Source of the DNA: Fibrisoma montanum
GTDB taxonomy: Bacteria; Bacteroidota; Bacteroidia; Cytophagales; Spirosomataceae
Length of the DNA: 64,000 nt
Assembly (NCBI RefSeq): GCF_003583365.1
Contig: NZ_QXED01000004.1
Coordinates: 558,001-622,000, forward strand
Reading direction: 5' to 3'
In this document: in pieces, positions 42,411 to 50,854 of the stretch
Position numbering within the stretch: the stretch's first letter is position 1
Layout: every line of letters starts with the position of its first letter
Translations under genes and position numbers: made by a program
Notes under the pieces: generated by a model
Database searches by the model: none
Told to the model about the DNA's origin: nothing
Seen by the model: the letters and a program-made list of their open reading frames with translations, nothing else

Positions 42411-43320
42411 ATTTTAGCAAGTCCTGGAGGGCATGTTTCAAGTCGCCGAACCGGTACTGGAACGTAGTGTCTTCCTTGATCCGCTTGTTCAGCACATAGC
42501 TACCGCCGATGACGGTAATGGCCAGCTCGCCAAACATCATCCGGATCACGAAATTCGGAATATTTGGCAGGAGGAGCGGTCGGTTCAGCACCTGGGCAAT
42601 CTGCTTCGTAAGGGCTTCGTTCGTGACGGGCCCCGGCGCTACGGCGTTGTAAACACCCTGCCACGACTCGTCCTTCATGGCCTGGATGTACATCCGGCAC
42701 AGGTCGTCGAGGTGAATCCACGAAATGTACTGCTGCCCCGAGCCAATCGGCGCCCCGGCCCCAAGCCGAATGGGCTGCGCCAGCTTTGGTAAGGCCCCGC
42801 CTTCCATAGTCAGCACCACGCCGGTCCGCATCTTGACGGTACGTATCCCGAGGGCCGCGACCTGGTCTTCCGAACGTTCCCAGGCCCGCGTTACCTGCGC
42901 CAGGAAATCGGTCCCGGCCGGGCTGGTTTCGGTCATGGGCCGATCGCCGGTATCGCCCCCGTAATACCCAATGGCCGACGAGGCAATAAACGACGTAACG
43001 TGGTGAGCGTTTTTAGCCAGAGCCTGGGCCAGCAACGTAGTCGACATGACACGGCTGCCCAGAATCTCGTCCTTGCGGGCATCCGTCCAGCGCTCATCGG
43101 CAATACCGGCCCCGGCGAGGTGAATGATATGATCGGCGGTCATGATAGCCTGTGGATCAAGGTGGCCTTTTTTCACATCCCACTGGTACACCTTGACGTT
43201 GGGAATCGGCTTGACAGACCGGCTGAGCAGCGAAACCTGATAGCCTTCCTGAATGAGTAGTTGAGTCAGACGGCGACCAATGGTACCGGTGCCGCCGGTA
43301 ATAAGTACGGTTTGGCTCAT
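42409..43320 (-). CDS. TIGR01777-family NAD(P)-binding epimerase-like protein
   Basis: A 303-residue short-chain dehydrogenase/reductase of the extended type. The Rossmann motif is VLITGGTGTIGRRLTQLL at the N-terminus, followed by IIHLAGAGIADERWTDARKD, ASSAIGYYGG (the Tyr region) and a family-specific C-terminal helical segment (VLNKRIKEDTTFQYRFGDLK). Known family members are poorly characterised; SDR39U1 and the cell-division-linked YfcH are relatives. It probably binds NADP and acts in the cytoplasm. It is convergent with the enolase-superfamily gene. Confidence 0.9.
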   Translation of the reverse strand: MSQTVLITGGTGTIGRRLTQLLIQEGYQVSLLSRSVKPIPNVKVYQWDVKKGHLDPQAIMTADHIIHLAGAGIADERWTDARKDEILGSRVMSTTLLAQALAKNAHHVTSFIASSAIGYYGGDTGDRPMTETSPAGTDFLAQVTRAWERSEDQVAALGIRTVKMRTGVVLTMEGGALPKLAQPIRLGAGAPIGSGQQYISWIHLDDLCRMYIQAMKDESWQGVYNAVAPGPVTNEALTKQIAQVLNRPLLLPNIPNFVIRMMFGELAITVIGGSYVLNKRIKEDTTFQYRFGDLKHALQDLLK

Positions 43321-43508
43321 GGCGGGTAACTGTGGTTATTGACGTATAACCCGCCGGGTACGGTGTGGGTTTTAGAGTCGGCGTCGCGACCAGCACACGT
43401 TGAGGTTACACCGCATTGACGCTGAGCGAAAAAACCTGCCCAAAATGAGGTGAATTGATTTTGTTATAAGGCTCTTTGGGAACAGGCTGATGGTATCGTA
43501 AAAATCGC

Positions 43509-43796
43509 TCACCAAATCCAATTGCCTGAATACTGTTTGGCAATTAGTAGGCTCATATTGATCATACCAAGACAAACGAGTCCCCAGTACAGATACGGAA
43601 CCAAAGGAGTCAGCGACTTTCCAACTCGCTTAGCCTGCAAGGCTCTGTCGGCCGCAAAAAAGAGCAGCGAGCCAGTGAGCAGAATGAACGGCAGGTCTGT
43701 CTGGTAGACAACGGTATGTATTGCTGAATCGCTGGAATGACCTAACGCCTGAACAGGAAAAAAATTTCTACCTGTTTGCCCTGATTTCGTCATCGA
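43509..43796 (-). CDS. Small hypothetical membrane protein (doubtful)
   Basis: About 95 residues with two hydrophobic segments (LPFILLTGSLLFFAADRAL and VPYLYWGLVCLGMINMSLLI). The base composition is AT-richer than the neighbours. Its 5' part overlaps, on the opposite strand, a decayed Uma2 gene from 43727, so the first 25 residues may not be native. I recognise no family. It could be a fragment of a larger membrane protein left by the event that truncated Uma2. Confidence 0.3.
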   Translation of the reverse strand, partial: SMTKSGQTGRNFFPVQALGHSSDSAIHTVVYQTDLPFILLTGSLLFFAADRALQAKRVGKSLTPLVPYLYWGLVCLGMINMSLLIAKQYSGNWIW

Positions 43797-44019
43797 ACTG
43801 ATGTCCGAATCTAATAATTTAAACGACGCCCGCGCCAAAATACAGACCGATTGGATTGACAATGGTTGTCAGTTAGCCTGGTTGATTGATCCAAAAACAG
43901 AAACCACCTTCATATACCGGGCCGACGGTTCTATCCAGATCAACCGTACGTTTGATCAGTCTTTGTCAGGCGAGGACGTATTGCCCGGCTTCGAGCTGGA
44001 TTTAACCGAACTGCGCTGA
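43727..44019 (+). pseudogene. Uma2-family (PD-(D/E)XK) nuclease fragment with a frameshift
   Basis: The C-terminal part of an Uma2-type protein. From 43727 the translation NRWNDLTPEQ matches the region before the family core. After a run of seven A residues (43757-43763) the reading frame changes to KKFLPVCPDFVIEL. It continues as SESNNLNDARAKIQTDWIDN, GCQLAWLIDPKTETTFIY and ends SGEDVLPGFELDLTELR, the family ending. One more A would restore the frame. The N-terminal half (about 100 residues) is missing. A short frame from ATG 43801 could still be translated, but it lacks the rest of the nuclease fold. Confidence 0.75.
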
Positions 44020-44031
44020 CAACCCGAAGTT

Positions 44032-44586
44032 TCACAGGGTCCACTCCCGGGGCAGATCGAGTTGGCGGGCGTAGTGAGCCGGAGCGTTGTGATGCACCCG
44101 CTGGAGCAGTTTGTTGATGTCGCCGGCAAATTCGATGTGGTAATCAGGATCAAGTTTCGACACCTTCTTGAGCACCTGATCGGTCCGTTTGGCAATGTAT
44201 TCGGCCGCTTTGTCAGTACGACTATTATGATGACGGAGCAGATCAAGGTGGTGGTCGAAGAACGTATTGAGCATGTATAGCATCAATTCCGCTTCCCCGT
44301 ATTTGTCTTTCGTAACTTTCAGGTGCCGGCTGATGTAGCCGCTGATGGCCCGCATATCCATCATCACCCAACCCGCCGAATCCTGCTTTAGCCGGGCCGT
44401 CCGGTCGATAAACTGCCGGATGATGGTGCGCCGTTCGTCGATCGTCTCTCCGTGTTCGACCAGTTCAAATTGCAGCCGTTCAGTCAGGATAGGGTCTTTG
44501 GTAACCAGCCGCAGCAGCAGCTTGTCTTTTTCGGCTACCGGCATGCGGACAATGGCTTTTTTGAGATCAGGGTCGAGGGCAGGCAT
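44032..44586 (-). CDS. Conserved helical protein of unknown function
   Basis: A 184-residue, mostly alpha-helical, charged protein from ATG 44586 (MPALDPDLKKAIVRMPVAEK). The frame is open to 44721, but the extra part is translated polypurine hairpin and is rejected. Visible segments include LRLVTKDPILTERLQFELVE, RTIIRQFIDRTARLKQD and AELMLYMLNTFFDHHLDLLR. I do not recognise a named family. A -7 element TACTTTTG lies 4 nt before the ATG, so it may be leaderless, as is suspected for hemC. The hairpin just upstream separates it from the RimK-like gene. Confidence 0.78.
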   Translation of the reverse strand: MPALDPDLKKAIVRMPVAEKDKLLLRLVTKDPILTERLQFELVEHGETIDERRTIIRQFIDRTARLKQDSAGWVMMDMRAISGYISRHLKVTKDKYGEAELMLYMLNTFFDHHLDLLRHHNSRTDKAAEYIAKRTDQVLKKVSKLDPDYHIEFAGDINKLLQRVHHNAPAHYARQLDLPREWTL

Positions 44587-44590
44587 ACGG

Positions 44591-44598
44591 CAAAAGTA
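44591..44598 (-). promoter_or_regulatory. Bacteroidota -7 element directly before a start codon
   Basis: TACTTTTG (44598-44591), then CCGT, then the ATG at 44586. The 4-nt spacing to the ATG is the same as at hemC. No -33 element is visible in the purine tract upstream. Confidence 0.4.
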
Positions 44599-44715
44599 AG
44601 GAAAGGGACGGAAGGGAGGAAGGGGAGGAGAGGAGGAGGGGGGGGAGAGGAGGAAGGGAGGCACTGCTTGTTTTCCTTTTCTCCTTCCTCCCCTTCCTCC
44701 TTTCCTCCCTTCTAT
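44597..44715. repeat. Polypurine/polypyrimidine inverted repeat, second copy
   Basis: A G/A-only tract (44597-44660) and a C/T-only tract (44670-44712) in one gap. The stem includes GGAGGAAGGGGAGGA (44615-44629) with its complement at 44686-44700. It resembles the hairpin at 4318-4410 and fills the space between a RimK-like ligase and a small conserved protein. Confidence 0.78.
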
Positions 44716-44717
44716 AC

Positions 44718-45626
44718 TCAAACCCCCACCGTATCGCTTTCATCGGCGGGAATACGTTCTTCGATGTAAGCAACAATTTCGGCGGCTACGTCGATGCCGG
44801 TGGCGGTTTCGATGCCTTCCAGACCGGGCGATGAATTTACTTCCAACAGCAACGGACCGCGGTCGGAAGGCAGCATGTCCACTCCGGCCACTTTCAGGCC
44901 GAGAGCCCGGGCTGCGTTGATGGCCGTATCTTCTTCTTCGGGCGTAAGCTGAATGGGTATCGCATTGCCACCCCGGTGCAGGTTGGACCGGAACTCCCCA
45001 TCGACGCCCTGACGCCGGATGGCTCCTACCACCTGATTCCCAACTACCAACGCACGAATGTCGGCTCCTTTGGCTTCGGCAATGTATTCCTGTACCAGTA
45101 CGTGCTTCTTCAAGCCATAAAAGGCTTCGATGGTTGATTTGGCCGCTTTGGTCGTTTCGGCCAGTACGACACCGATGCCTTGAGTGCCTTCCAGCAGTTT
45201 GATCACCACCGGTGGTCCGCCAACCAGCTTGATCAACTGGTTGATGTCCCCGTTTTTGGGGTGATTGGCAAACACCGTTTTGGGTAAGCCAACGCCCGCT
45301 TTCGACAGGACCTGCAGGCTTCTGAGTTTGTTGCGGGAACGGGTGATCGCCTGGGATTTCGCCGTCGTGAACACTTTCATCATCTCAAACTGCCGGACAA
45401 TGGCACAGCCGTAGTCAGTAACGGACGCCCCGATACGTGGTACAATGGCGTCAATATGCTCCAGTGGCTGCCCTTCGTAGAGGACCGACGGTTTACCGCC
45501 TTCGATCATCACGTGGCATTTAAGGTGATCGACTACCAGCACCTCATGGCCGCGCAGCTCAGCCGCTTCGACCAGTCGACGGGTAGAATATAAGTTCGGA
45601 TTAGCCGATAAAATGGCAATACGCAT
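44718..45626 (-). CDS. rimK: RimK-like ATP-grasp alpha-L-glutamate ligase
   Basis: A 302-residue ATP-grasp enzyme from ATG 45626 ([20 protein letters not shown]). Motifs: [38 protein letters not shown], the glycine-rich loop, [20 protein letters not shown] and [15 protein letters not shown] (metal site). RimK adds glutamates to the C-terminus of ribosomal protein S6 or makes poly-glutamate. It pairs with a retropepsin-like gene 58 bp upstream, a known association. Its position after holB in a tight gene chain is notable. Substrate specificity here is not proven. Confidence 0.92.
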   Translation of the reverse strand: MRIAILSANPNLYSTRRLVEAAELRGHEVLVVDHLKCHVMIEGGKPSVLYEGQPLEHIDAIVPRIGASVTDYGCAIVRQFEMMKVFTTAKSQAITRSRNKLRSLQVLSKAGVGLPKTVFANHPKNGDINQLIKLVGGPPVVIKLLEGTQGIGVVLAETTKAAKSTIEAFYGLKKHVLVQEYIAEAKGADIRALVVGNQVVGAIRRQGVDGEFRSNLHRGGNAIPIQLTPEEEDTAINAARALGLKVAGVDMLPSDRGPLLLEVNSSPGLEGIETATGIDVAAEIVAYIEERIPADESDTVGV

Positions 45627-45684
45627 GGTAGTAGTGAGTAGCGGCTGCGTGTGGTATGGGAGTATATCTGTGGATATAAAGCAG

Positions 45685-46200
45685 TTAGTCAGGCTGCTGC
45701 GTATCAACGCTGCCGTTCTGTTGATGATGGAGTTTCTGTGTAGTCTTTGCTTTGTACGACAGATTTTTTTGCGATACGTCGACTATAAATCGGTTACGAA
45801 GTAATTTTCGTCCCAACAGGACCGGGTTTTTCAGCCGCTCACGGTCGGCCAGGGTAAATTCGGCGCGGATCACCCGGCCGAACAGAACGATACGGGTTTT
45901 GATCACATACCGTAGTTCAGCGACACCAAATGAGTTTCGGATCATCCGCTGACTGAACTGGTCGCTATAGAACCGCCGGGAGGCCACGCCGGTTTTATCA
46001 ATCAGCCAAAAACTTAACATTGTTTTATTGCCTGACTGTACCAACTGCACCTCTTTGCAGTGCAGCGCCGACGTAAACGCGCCTGTGTCGACCTTGGCTT
46101 TTACGTCAGAAAGCGACAGATCAGGGAAATCAACGAGGTCCGTCATGCCAATCACCTGCCTGGGTTTGAGCTTTCGGGACTTACGCAATTTGAGTTTCAT
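45685..46200 (-). CDS. Retropepsin-like protein of the RimK-associated family (DUF785/RimB-type)
   Basis: A 171-residue protein with the aspartic-protease-like core [20 protein letters not shown] (D-T-G triad) and a C-terminal segment [20 protein letters not shown], as in the family annotated as RimK-associated ATP-dependent zinc proteases. In other bacteria such proteins sit beside rimK and are thought to process or control the glutamylated product. The stop of holB upstream overlaps its start by 4 bp, so they are translationally coupled. The C-terminal tail is short and basic. Confidence 0.88.
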   Translation of the reverse strand: MKLKLRKSRKLKPRQVIGMTDLVDFPDLSLSDVKAKVDTGAFTSALHCKEVQLVQSGNKTMLSFWLIDKTGVASRRFYSDQFSQRMIRNSFGVAELRYVIKTRIVLFGRVIRAEFTLADRERLKNPVLLGRKLLRNRFIVDVSQKNLSYKAKTTQKLHHQQNGSVDTQQPD

Positions 46201-47315
46201 GCCGGGGTACGAATCAGGCGGCTGAATGTTAATGACATATCGAGCATGACCATTTTGGCTCGGGCATTCCGCTCCAGGTGATAAACGGCTTCATTTAGTT
46301 CAGCAATAAGCCGTTCTATATGATTCATGGTTAAAATTTTGGTAAAATTTTTCACGAATGTGACTTCCTCATCGGGCAGACGTAGCAGCGATCCAGCGCC
46401 CTGCTGCCACAAAAATAAGTCACGGCAGAGACTAATACTGTATTCGAGCAACCCCTTTTGCTTCTCTTTGCTGAAACCGTCGAACTGATCGGCCTGTTTA
46501 ACCAGCGCAATCAGATCCTGTCGGTAACAAGTCCGCATCCAGTCGGCAAACCAGGCGTGGTTATCATTAGTTTCCGTCTGACTGATGCGCAGGGCCGCCG
46601 ATAGGTTGCCATCCGCCAGATAAGCGACCCGCCTGGCCGTCAGTTCATCAACGTTAAGGTGCTGACGCAGGTGCGTAGTCACCTCATCGTCCGAAAACGC
46701 CCGCACCGCCACCCGTTGCGTCCGCGACAGGATGGTGATCAGCAGCTTATCCGGCTGGTTTGTTACGAGCAGAAACAGCGTCTGGGCGGGAGGCTCTTCC
46801 AGCACTTTCAGCAGCGCATTGGCCGACGCTACGTTCATCAGTTCCGGCAGCCAGATCAGCATGATCTTGTAGGCACCTTCGTAGGATTTTAACGAAAGCT
46901 TCTGTAAAATATTCCGGGCTTCTTCGGCCGAAATATTCCCTTGTTTATTGTCGGCCCCCATCGTGTCCAGCCATTCCGGCAGGGTTCGGTACGGGTGCGC
47001 CGACAGGAAACTGCGCCAGTCGGTCAGGTAGGCTTCGCTGGTTTTGCCCCGGTTTGTGTTGGCCACCGGAAATACCATGTGCAGATCAGGATGGACCAGC
47101 TTCTGTATCTTCACGCATGACGCACAGCGCCCGCAGGCATCCTGAGGTTGCTTATCCTCGCAGTTGACGTATGTAGCCAGCGCTAACGCCAGGGCAAGGT
47201 TAGCGCTACCCGCCGGCCCGTCGAACAACAGGGCATGGGCGAGGTGATTGGCCTGAACCGCCCGGAGCAGTGCCTGCTTAGTGTCCTGTTGACCAATAAT
47301 TTCGTTAAAGAGCAT
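46197..47315 (-). CDS. holB: DNA polymerase III subunit delta'
   Basis: A 372-residue clamp-loader subunit. Its N-terminal AAA+ domain (GQQDTKQALLRAVQANHLAH, then ALLFDGPAGSANLALALALA in place of a canonical Walker A) lacks the Lys of a true P-loop, as is typical of delta'. Zinc-binding Cys residues are in CEDKQPQDACGRCASCVKI. The SRC-like sensor appears as SRTQRVAVRAF. It helps load the beta clamp at replication forks. It overlaps the upstream GlmU-like gene by 11 bp and the downstream retropepsin gene by 4 bp. Confidence 0.93.
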   Translation of the reverse strand: MLFNEIIGQQDTKQALLRAVQANHLAHALLFDGPAGSANLALALALATYVNCEDKQPQDACGRCASCVKIQKLVHPDLHMVFPVANTNRGKTSEAYLTDWRSFLSAHPYRTLPEWLDTMGADNKQGNISAEEARNILQKLSLKSYEGAYKIMLIWLPELMNVASANALLKVLEEPPAQTLFLLVTNQPDKLLITILSRTQRVAVRAFSDDEVTTHLRQHLNVDELTARRVAYLADGNLSAALRISQTETNDNHAWFADWMRTCYRQDLIALVKQADQFDGFSKEKQKGLLEYSISLCRDLFLWQQGAGSLLRLPDEEVTFVKNFTKILTMNHIERLIAELNEAVYHLERNARAKMVMLDMSLTFSRLIRTPA

Positions 47316-48513
47316 TGTCGGCGACCAACTGGCGGCTTAAGCGGTACACTTCGCGTAAAATGGCTTCTTCTGTGGCGTCGAGATCCTTGTTCCGGCGCTT
47401 GAACGCTTCGCGGGCAACCTGCAGGGCTTTTTCCGGACGATAGGCCGTGAACCCCGTATCGGCTCCGCCCCACGAGAATGATGGAATGTGTTTCGGCTGA
47501 AATCCAGCCCCGAATACGTTTGCACTCACGCCGACGACCGTGCCGGTGTTAAACATTGTGCTGATACCGGCCCGCGTATGATCGCCCAGCATCAGGCCGC
47601 AGAACTGCCGCCCCGTATCGACCAGATCGCCGACGGCGTAGTTGAACAGCTTTACGTTGGAGTAGTCGTTCTTGAGGTTCGAATTGTTGGTGTTCGCGCC
47701 CAGGTTGCACCACTCGCCGATTACCGAATTACCCAGAAAGCCGTCGTGGGCCTTGTTGCTGTAACCGAAGAACACGGAATTGCCCACTTCGCCACCTACC
47801 TTGCAGTATGGGCCGATGGTGGTGTTGTTCCGCATTTTGCCGCCCCAGTTCACCGTCGACGACTCACAGAGGGCAAACGGACCGAGCATCACCGTTCCCT
47901 CCTGAATGGTGGCATTCCGGCCGATGTAGATGGGGCCACCTTCTGCATTCAGGACGGCCGCCCGGATGGTGGCGCCGGGTTCAACAAAGATGTTTTCGAT
48001 ACCGTAGCAGCGCGTGTGCGGGTCCGTAATGGGTTCCGACGTCCGGCCTGCGGTCAGGCGGGCAAAATCCGCCCGGATCTGTGCGCCATTGTCGAGAAAT
48101 ATATCCCAGAGGTTACGGATAACAGTCAGCGACTGATTGAACGTTGTATGCTTTTGGGTAAGGCTGATCAGGTCGGTTGCCGCCAGGGTGGCCCGGCTGG
48201 TACGTACCGCAAGCAGCAGACCGTCCGGCAGGATCAGGGCGTTTTCCGGAGCCAGTTGCCGTATTGATTCGATAAGGGATTCCGTGGGGCAAACGGCACC
48301 GTTGACGTACAGGTTATCGTCGGTTGTATGTAAGGCAAACTTTTGCTGAAGGTACGGTTCTGTCAGATACGACGGAGTAGTAGCCAGATAATCAGTCCAT
48401 TTTTCGGCAATAGTCTGTATACCGATCCGGATGTCGGCTACCGGTCGGGTAAAGGTGAACGGCAGCAGCGACGGACGAATAGCCGGGTCGTCGAATACGA
48501 TCAGGGTGGACAT
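47305..48513 (-). CDS. GlmU-like sugar nucleotidyltransferase-family protein with left-handed beta-helix
   Basis: A 402-residue protein starting at ATG 48513 (MSTLIVFDDPAIRPSLLPFT). The N-terminal half resembles the nucleotidyltransferase fold but lacks a clear G-x-G-T-R-x9-K motif: RPVADIRIGIQTIAEKW is at that place. The C-terminal half is a left-handed beta-helix of hexapeptide repeats (IFVEPGATIRAAVLNAEGGP, then IYIGRNATIQEGTVM). It is common in Bacteroidota next to holB. Its catalytic ability is uncertain. It is the first gene of the holB-retropepsin-RimK chain. Confidence 0.85.
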   Translation of the reverse strand: MSTLIVFDDPAIRPSLLPFTFTRPVADIRIGIQTIAEKWTDYLATTPSYLTEPYLQQKFALHTTDDNLYVNGAVCPTESLIESIRQLAPENALILPDGLLLAVRTSRATLAATDLISLTQKHTTFNQSLTVIRNLWDIFLDNGAQIRADFARLTAGRTSEPITDPHTRCYGIENIFVEPGATIRAAVLNAEGGPIYIGRNATIQEGTVMLGPFALCESSTVNWGGKMRNNTTIGPYCKVGGEVGNSVFFGYSNKAHDGFLGNSVIGEWCNLGANTNNSNLKNDYSNVKLFNYAVGDLVDTGRQFCGLMLGDHTRAGISTMFNTGTVVGVSANVFGAGFQPKHIPSFSWGGADTGFTAYRPEKALQVAREAFKRRNKDLDATEEAILREVYRLSRQLVADNAL

Positions 48514-48698
48514 ACGCGTAAATAATTGATACGGCAAATATCCGATCATTATTCGGAAAAAGGTAGCTACACAATCGTTCGGCATGAGACCAAACGAATG
48601 AAAAATTACATTTCCGGAAGAAGTTGTCTAACCCTTTTCCGTTCAGCGGTTTTTTTGTTGCTTGCGGGCTGAATCGGTGCCGTGATGGTGCAATTGCT

Positions 48699-50045
48699 AT
48701 GAAATTTCTTCGTATTCTGGGCCGAATACTGCTGGGGCTGCTGGTGCTGATTAGTGTGTTCGTGGCGGTTAGCGTATCTCCCGTCGACCGAACGCCCTAT
48801 CAGCAGACAACGTATTACGCCGAAACCAGACAGCGGCTGGCCGAACTCCCGGCTCCTCCTCAACCAAAAGCTCCTATTCAGGCTGGTTGGGCCAAAGTGA
48901 ACATTACACCACCGTATACTACGCCAACCGGGGGCTATGGCGTCCGGCGAGGAAAGCACTGGGAGGTCGTGAGCGATTCCATCTACGTCCGCACAATCGT
49001 TTTGACCAACGGCAGCACAAAGACCGCTATTGTGGGCCTTGACCTGCTCATTACGCCCCCGGCCGTAGTAGAAGCCTTAAAACAACGACTGCCTCAGATA
49101 GGCTTTCGCTGGGAGGACGTTTACATCGGCGCCATTCATTCGCACAACAGCGTGGGCGGCTGGGCTCCGGGCCTGGTGAGCGAACTTATTGCGGGCGATT
49201 TTGATGAACGGGTCGTTCGGCGCGTTACGGAGGGGATTCTGACGGCTATTACGTCGGCGCAGAAAACGCTGGCACCGGCTCAGGTTGGCTACGGCCAGAC
49301 GAACGCCAGTGACCTGATCCGGAACCGGATCGGGGGCGATGGTCCGCTCGACGGCAACATCCGCCTGCTGAAATTCCAAAAAGCAACGGGAGAGTCGGCG
49401 CTGCTCTGTACGTTTGCCGGGCACGCAACCCTGTTCGACGGACGCAACGGCCGCTACCTGAGCCGCGATTATCCCGGCTCGCTGGTGGATCGTCTGGAAC
49501 GGAAAGACGCAGATTTTGCCATGTTTCTGGCCGGGGCGGTGGGCAGTACCGGGCCCGAAGCGAAAGGAAAAACCGACTTTGAAGAGATACGGAATTATGC
49601 CGGTGCCCTGGCGGCCCGTATCGAGCGCACCTTGCCCCAGATTCAACCCCGGCCCGACAGTACGCTGGCCGTCCTGACCTTGCCGCTCGGCCTGCGCGAA
49701 CCCCATGCCCGCATCCTGACCGACTGGCGGGTACGTCCGTGGCTCTTCAACGCCGTGTATGGCGAATACCCGTCAGAATTAAAAGCGCTACGTATCGGGC
49801 AAACGGTCATGCTCGGCGCCCCCTGCGACTTTTCGGGCGAACTCGTGGCCGACATCAAACCAGCTACCGACCAGCGGGGGCTGAACCTGATGGTAACCAG
49901 CTTCGATGGGGGCTACATCGGCTACGTAACGCCCGATCGCTACTACGACAAACCGACCTACGAAACCCGTGATATGAACTGGTTCGGCCCCTACAACGGC
50001 GCGTATTTTACGGAGATGATGCGGGGACTGGTAGCGAAGCTTTAA
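48699..50045 (+). CDS. Neutral/alkaline ceramidase N-terminal-domain protein
   Basis: A 448-residue protein with an N-terminal membrane anchor or signal (residues 4-27, LRILGRILLGLLVLISVFVA). The mature part has AGWAKVNITPPYTTPTGGYG, the histidine pair in IGAIHSHNSVGGWAPG and FAGHATLFDG, which match zinc positions in neutral ceramidase. The C-terminal Ig-like domain of eukaryotic ceramidases is not evident. The family cleaves N-acyl linkages of ceramides; sphingolipids are made by some Bacteroidota, so this is possible, but the substrate is not known. The stop overlaps the PtuB-like gene's stop by 4 bp in convergent orientation. Confidence 0.85.
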   Translation: MKFLRILGRILLGLLVLISVFVAVSVSPVDRTPYQQTTYYAETRQRLAELPAPPQPKAPIQAGWAKVNITPPYTTPTGGYGVRRGKHWEVVSDSIYVRTIVLTNGSTKTAIVGLDLLITPPAVVEALKQRLPQIGFRWEDVYIGAIHSHNSVGGWAPGLVSELIAGDFDERVVRRVTEGILTAITSAQKTLAPAQVGYGQTNASDLIRNRIGGDGPLDGNIRLLKFQKATGESALLCTFAGHATLFDGRNGRYLSRDYPGSLVDRLERKDADFAMFLAGAVGSTGPEAKGKTDFEEIRNYAGALAARIERTLPQIQPRPDSTLAVLTLPLGLREPHARILTDWRVRPWLFNAVYGEYPSELKALRIGQTVMLGAPCDFSGELVADIKPATDQRGLNLMVTSFDGGYIGYVTPDRYYDKPTYETRDMNWFGPYNGAYFTEMMRGLVAKL

Positions 50046-50854
50046 ATGAGGTCGGGGAAATTGGCCCTGACCATGGCGGAAAAAGGTTGTGAATTATCTG
50101 TGGCTACAGCTACAAATGCTTTCGCTGTCTGAATGAGTCCCTCAATTACAGGCCAAGGTTGACCGCTTTGACGTGACAATAGATCTCGCTCGTCTTCGCT
50201 CATACGTGTAGGATCAAACCCTGCCAAGAATATATTATTGCGAACATTTTGCAAATGTGCTTCTCGAAGTGTATTCAATTTGGGCCGGTCGATGCCATAG
50301 CCGTTAATAGATAACTTACCTCGCTTATCCTTGGCAACCGGAACGTGTCGATTGAAAGTGATGTGATCCTCAGGATTATCTTTTGAAGGGTGTACTAATT
50401 GACATACTTCAGCTTCATAATCAAAGGTATGGTTTTTTGCTCGCTGAGTTTCGTCTTCAAGCGGGAAGTAGTTTTTCTTATATCGCTGATTGCAAATTTG
50501 GCAAGAGAAGAATAGGTTACTCCAGTCGTAAGCAAGCCAATAATATCCAGGTCGATTTAATTTTCCAGCAAGCGTCTTGGTAAAGCCAGCTTTGGGGCGG
50601 AAATGCTCGACATCACCATAACCGTTAGCGGTAAAGTCGGCTTCGCAAAAACAGCATTTGCCGTGCTGCTCGAATATCAACAGTTCTTTAACAGATAAGT
50701 GGCCATAGATATCCGAGTTGATTTTAAATTTAGTCGCCCCTTTGTCATAAGCATTTGGATTGATTTCATACAATCGACAGTTTTCGACCGTGGCTTGAAC
50801 TCCTTTCTCAGTTAAGACAACCGGTACGTTGTCAGATTTAGCAACACGAATCAT
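50042..50854 (-). CDS. ptuB: HNH endonuclease, PtuB-like (Septu-type defence)
   Basis: A 270-residue protein. The zinc and HNH elements are CCFCEADF (near residue 68), DVEHFRPKAGF (near 82) and CQICNQRYKKNYFPLE (near 117), as in the TIGR02646/retron-associated HNH family. In Septu systems this nuclease partners with an AAA-type ATPase and degrades DNA on infection. Its start overlaps the ptuA-like stop by 4 bp. The sequence is clearly AT-richer than the flanking genes, which suggests recent transfer. No reverse transcriptase is nearby, so it is not a retron. Confidence 0.85.
   Translation of the reverse strand: MIRVAKSDNVPVVLTEKGVQATVENCRLYEINPNAYDKGATKFKINSDIYGHLSVKELLIFEQHGKCCFCEADFTANGYGDVEHFRPKAGFTKTLAGKLNRPGYYWLAYDWSNLFFSCQICNQRYKKNYFPLEDETQRAKNHTFDYEAEVCQLVHPSKDNPEDHITFNRHVPVAKDKRGKLSINGYGIDRPKLNTLREAHLQNVRNNIFLAGFDPTRMSEDERDLLSRQSGQPWPVIEGLIQTAKAFVAVATDNSQPFSAMVRANFPDLI

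Noticed and set aside
44587-44721. N-terminal extension of the small conserved protein
   Set aside because: It is the translation of the polypurine/polypyrimidine tract (Gly/Arg/Lys then Pro/Ser runs), not protein-like.
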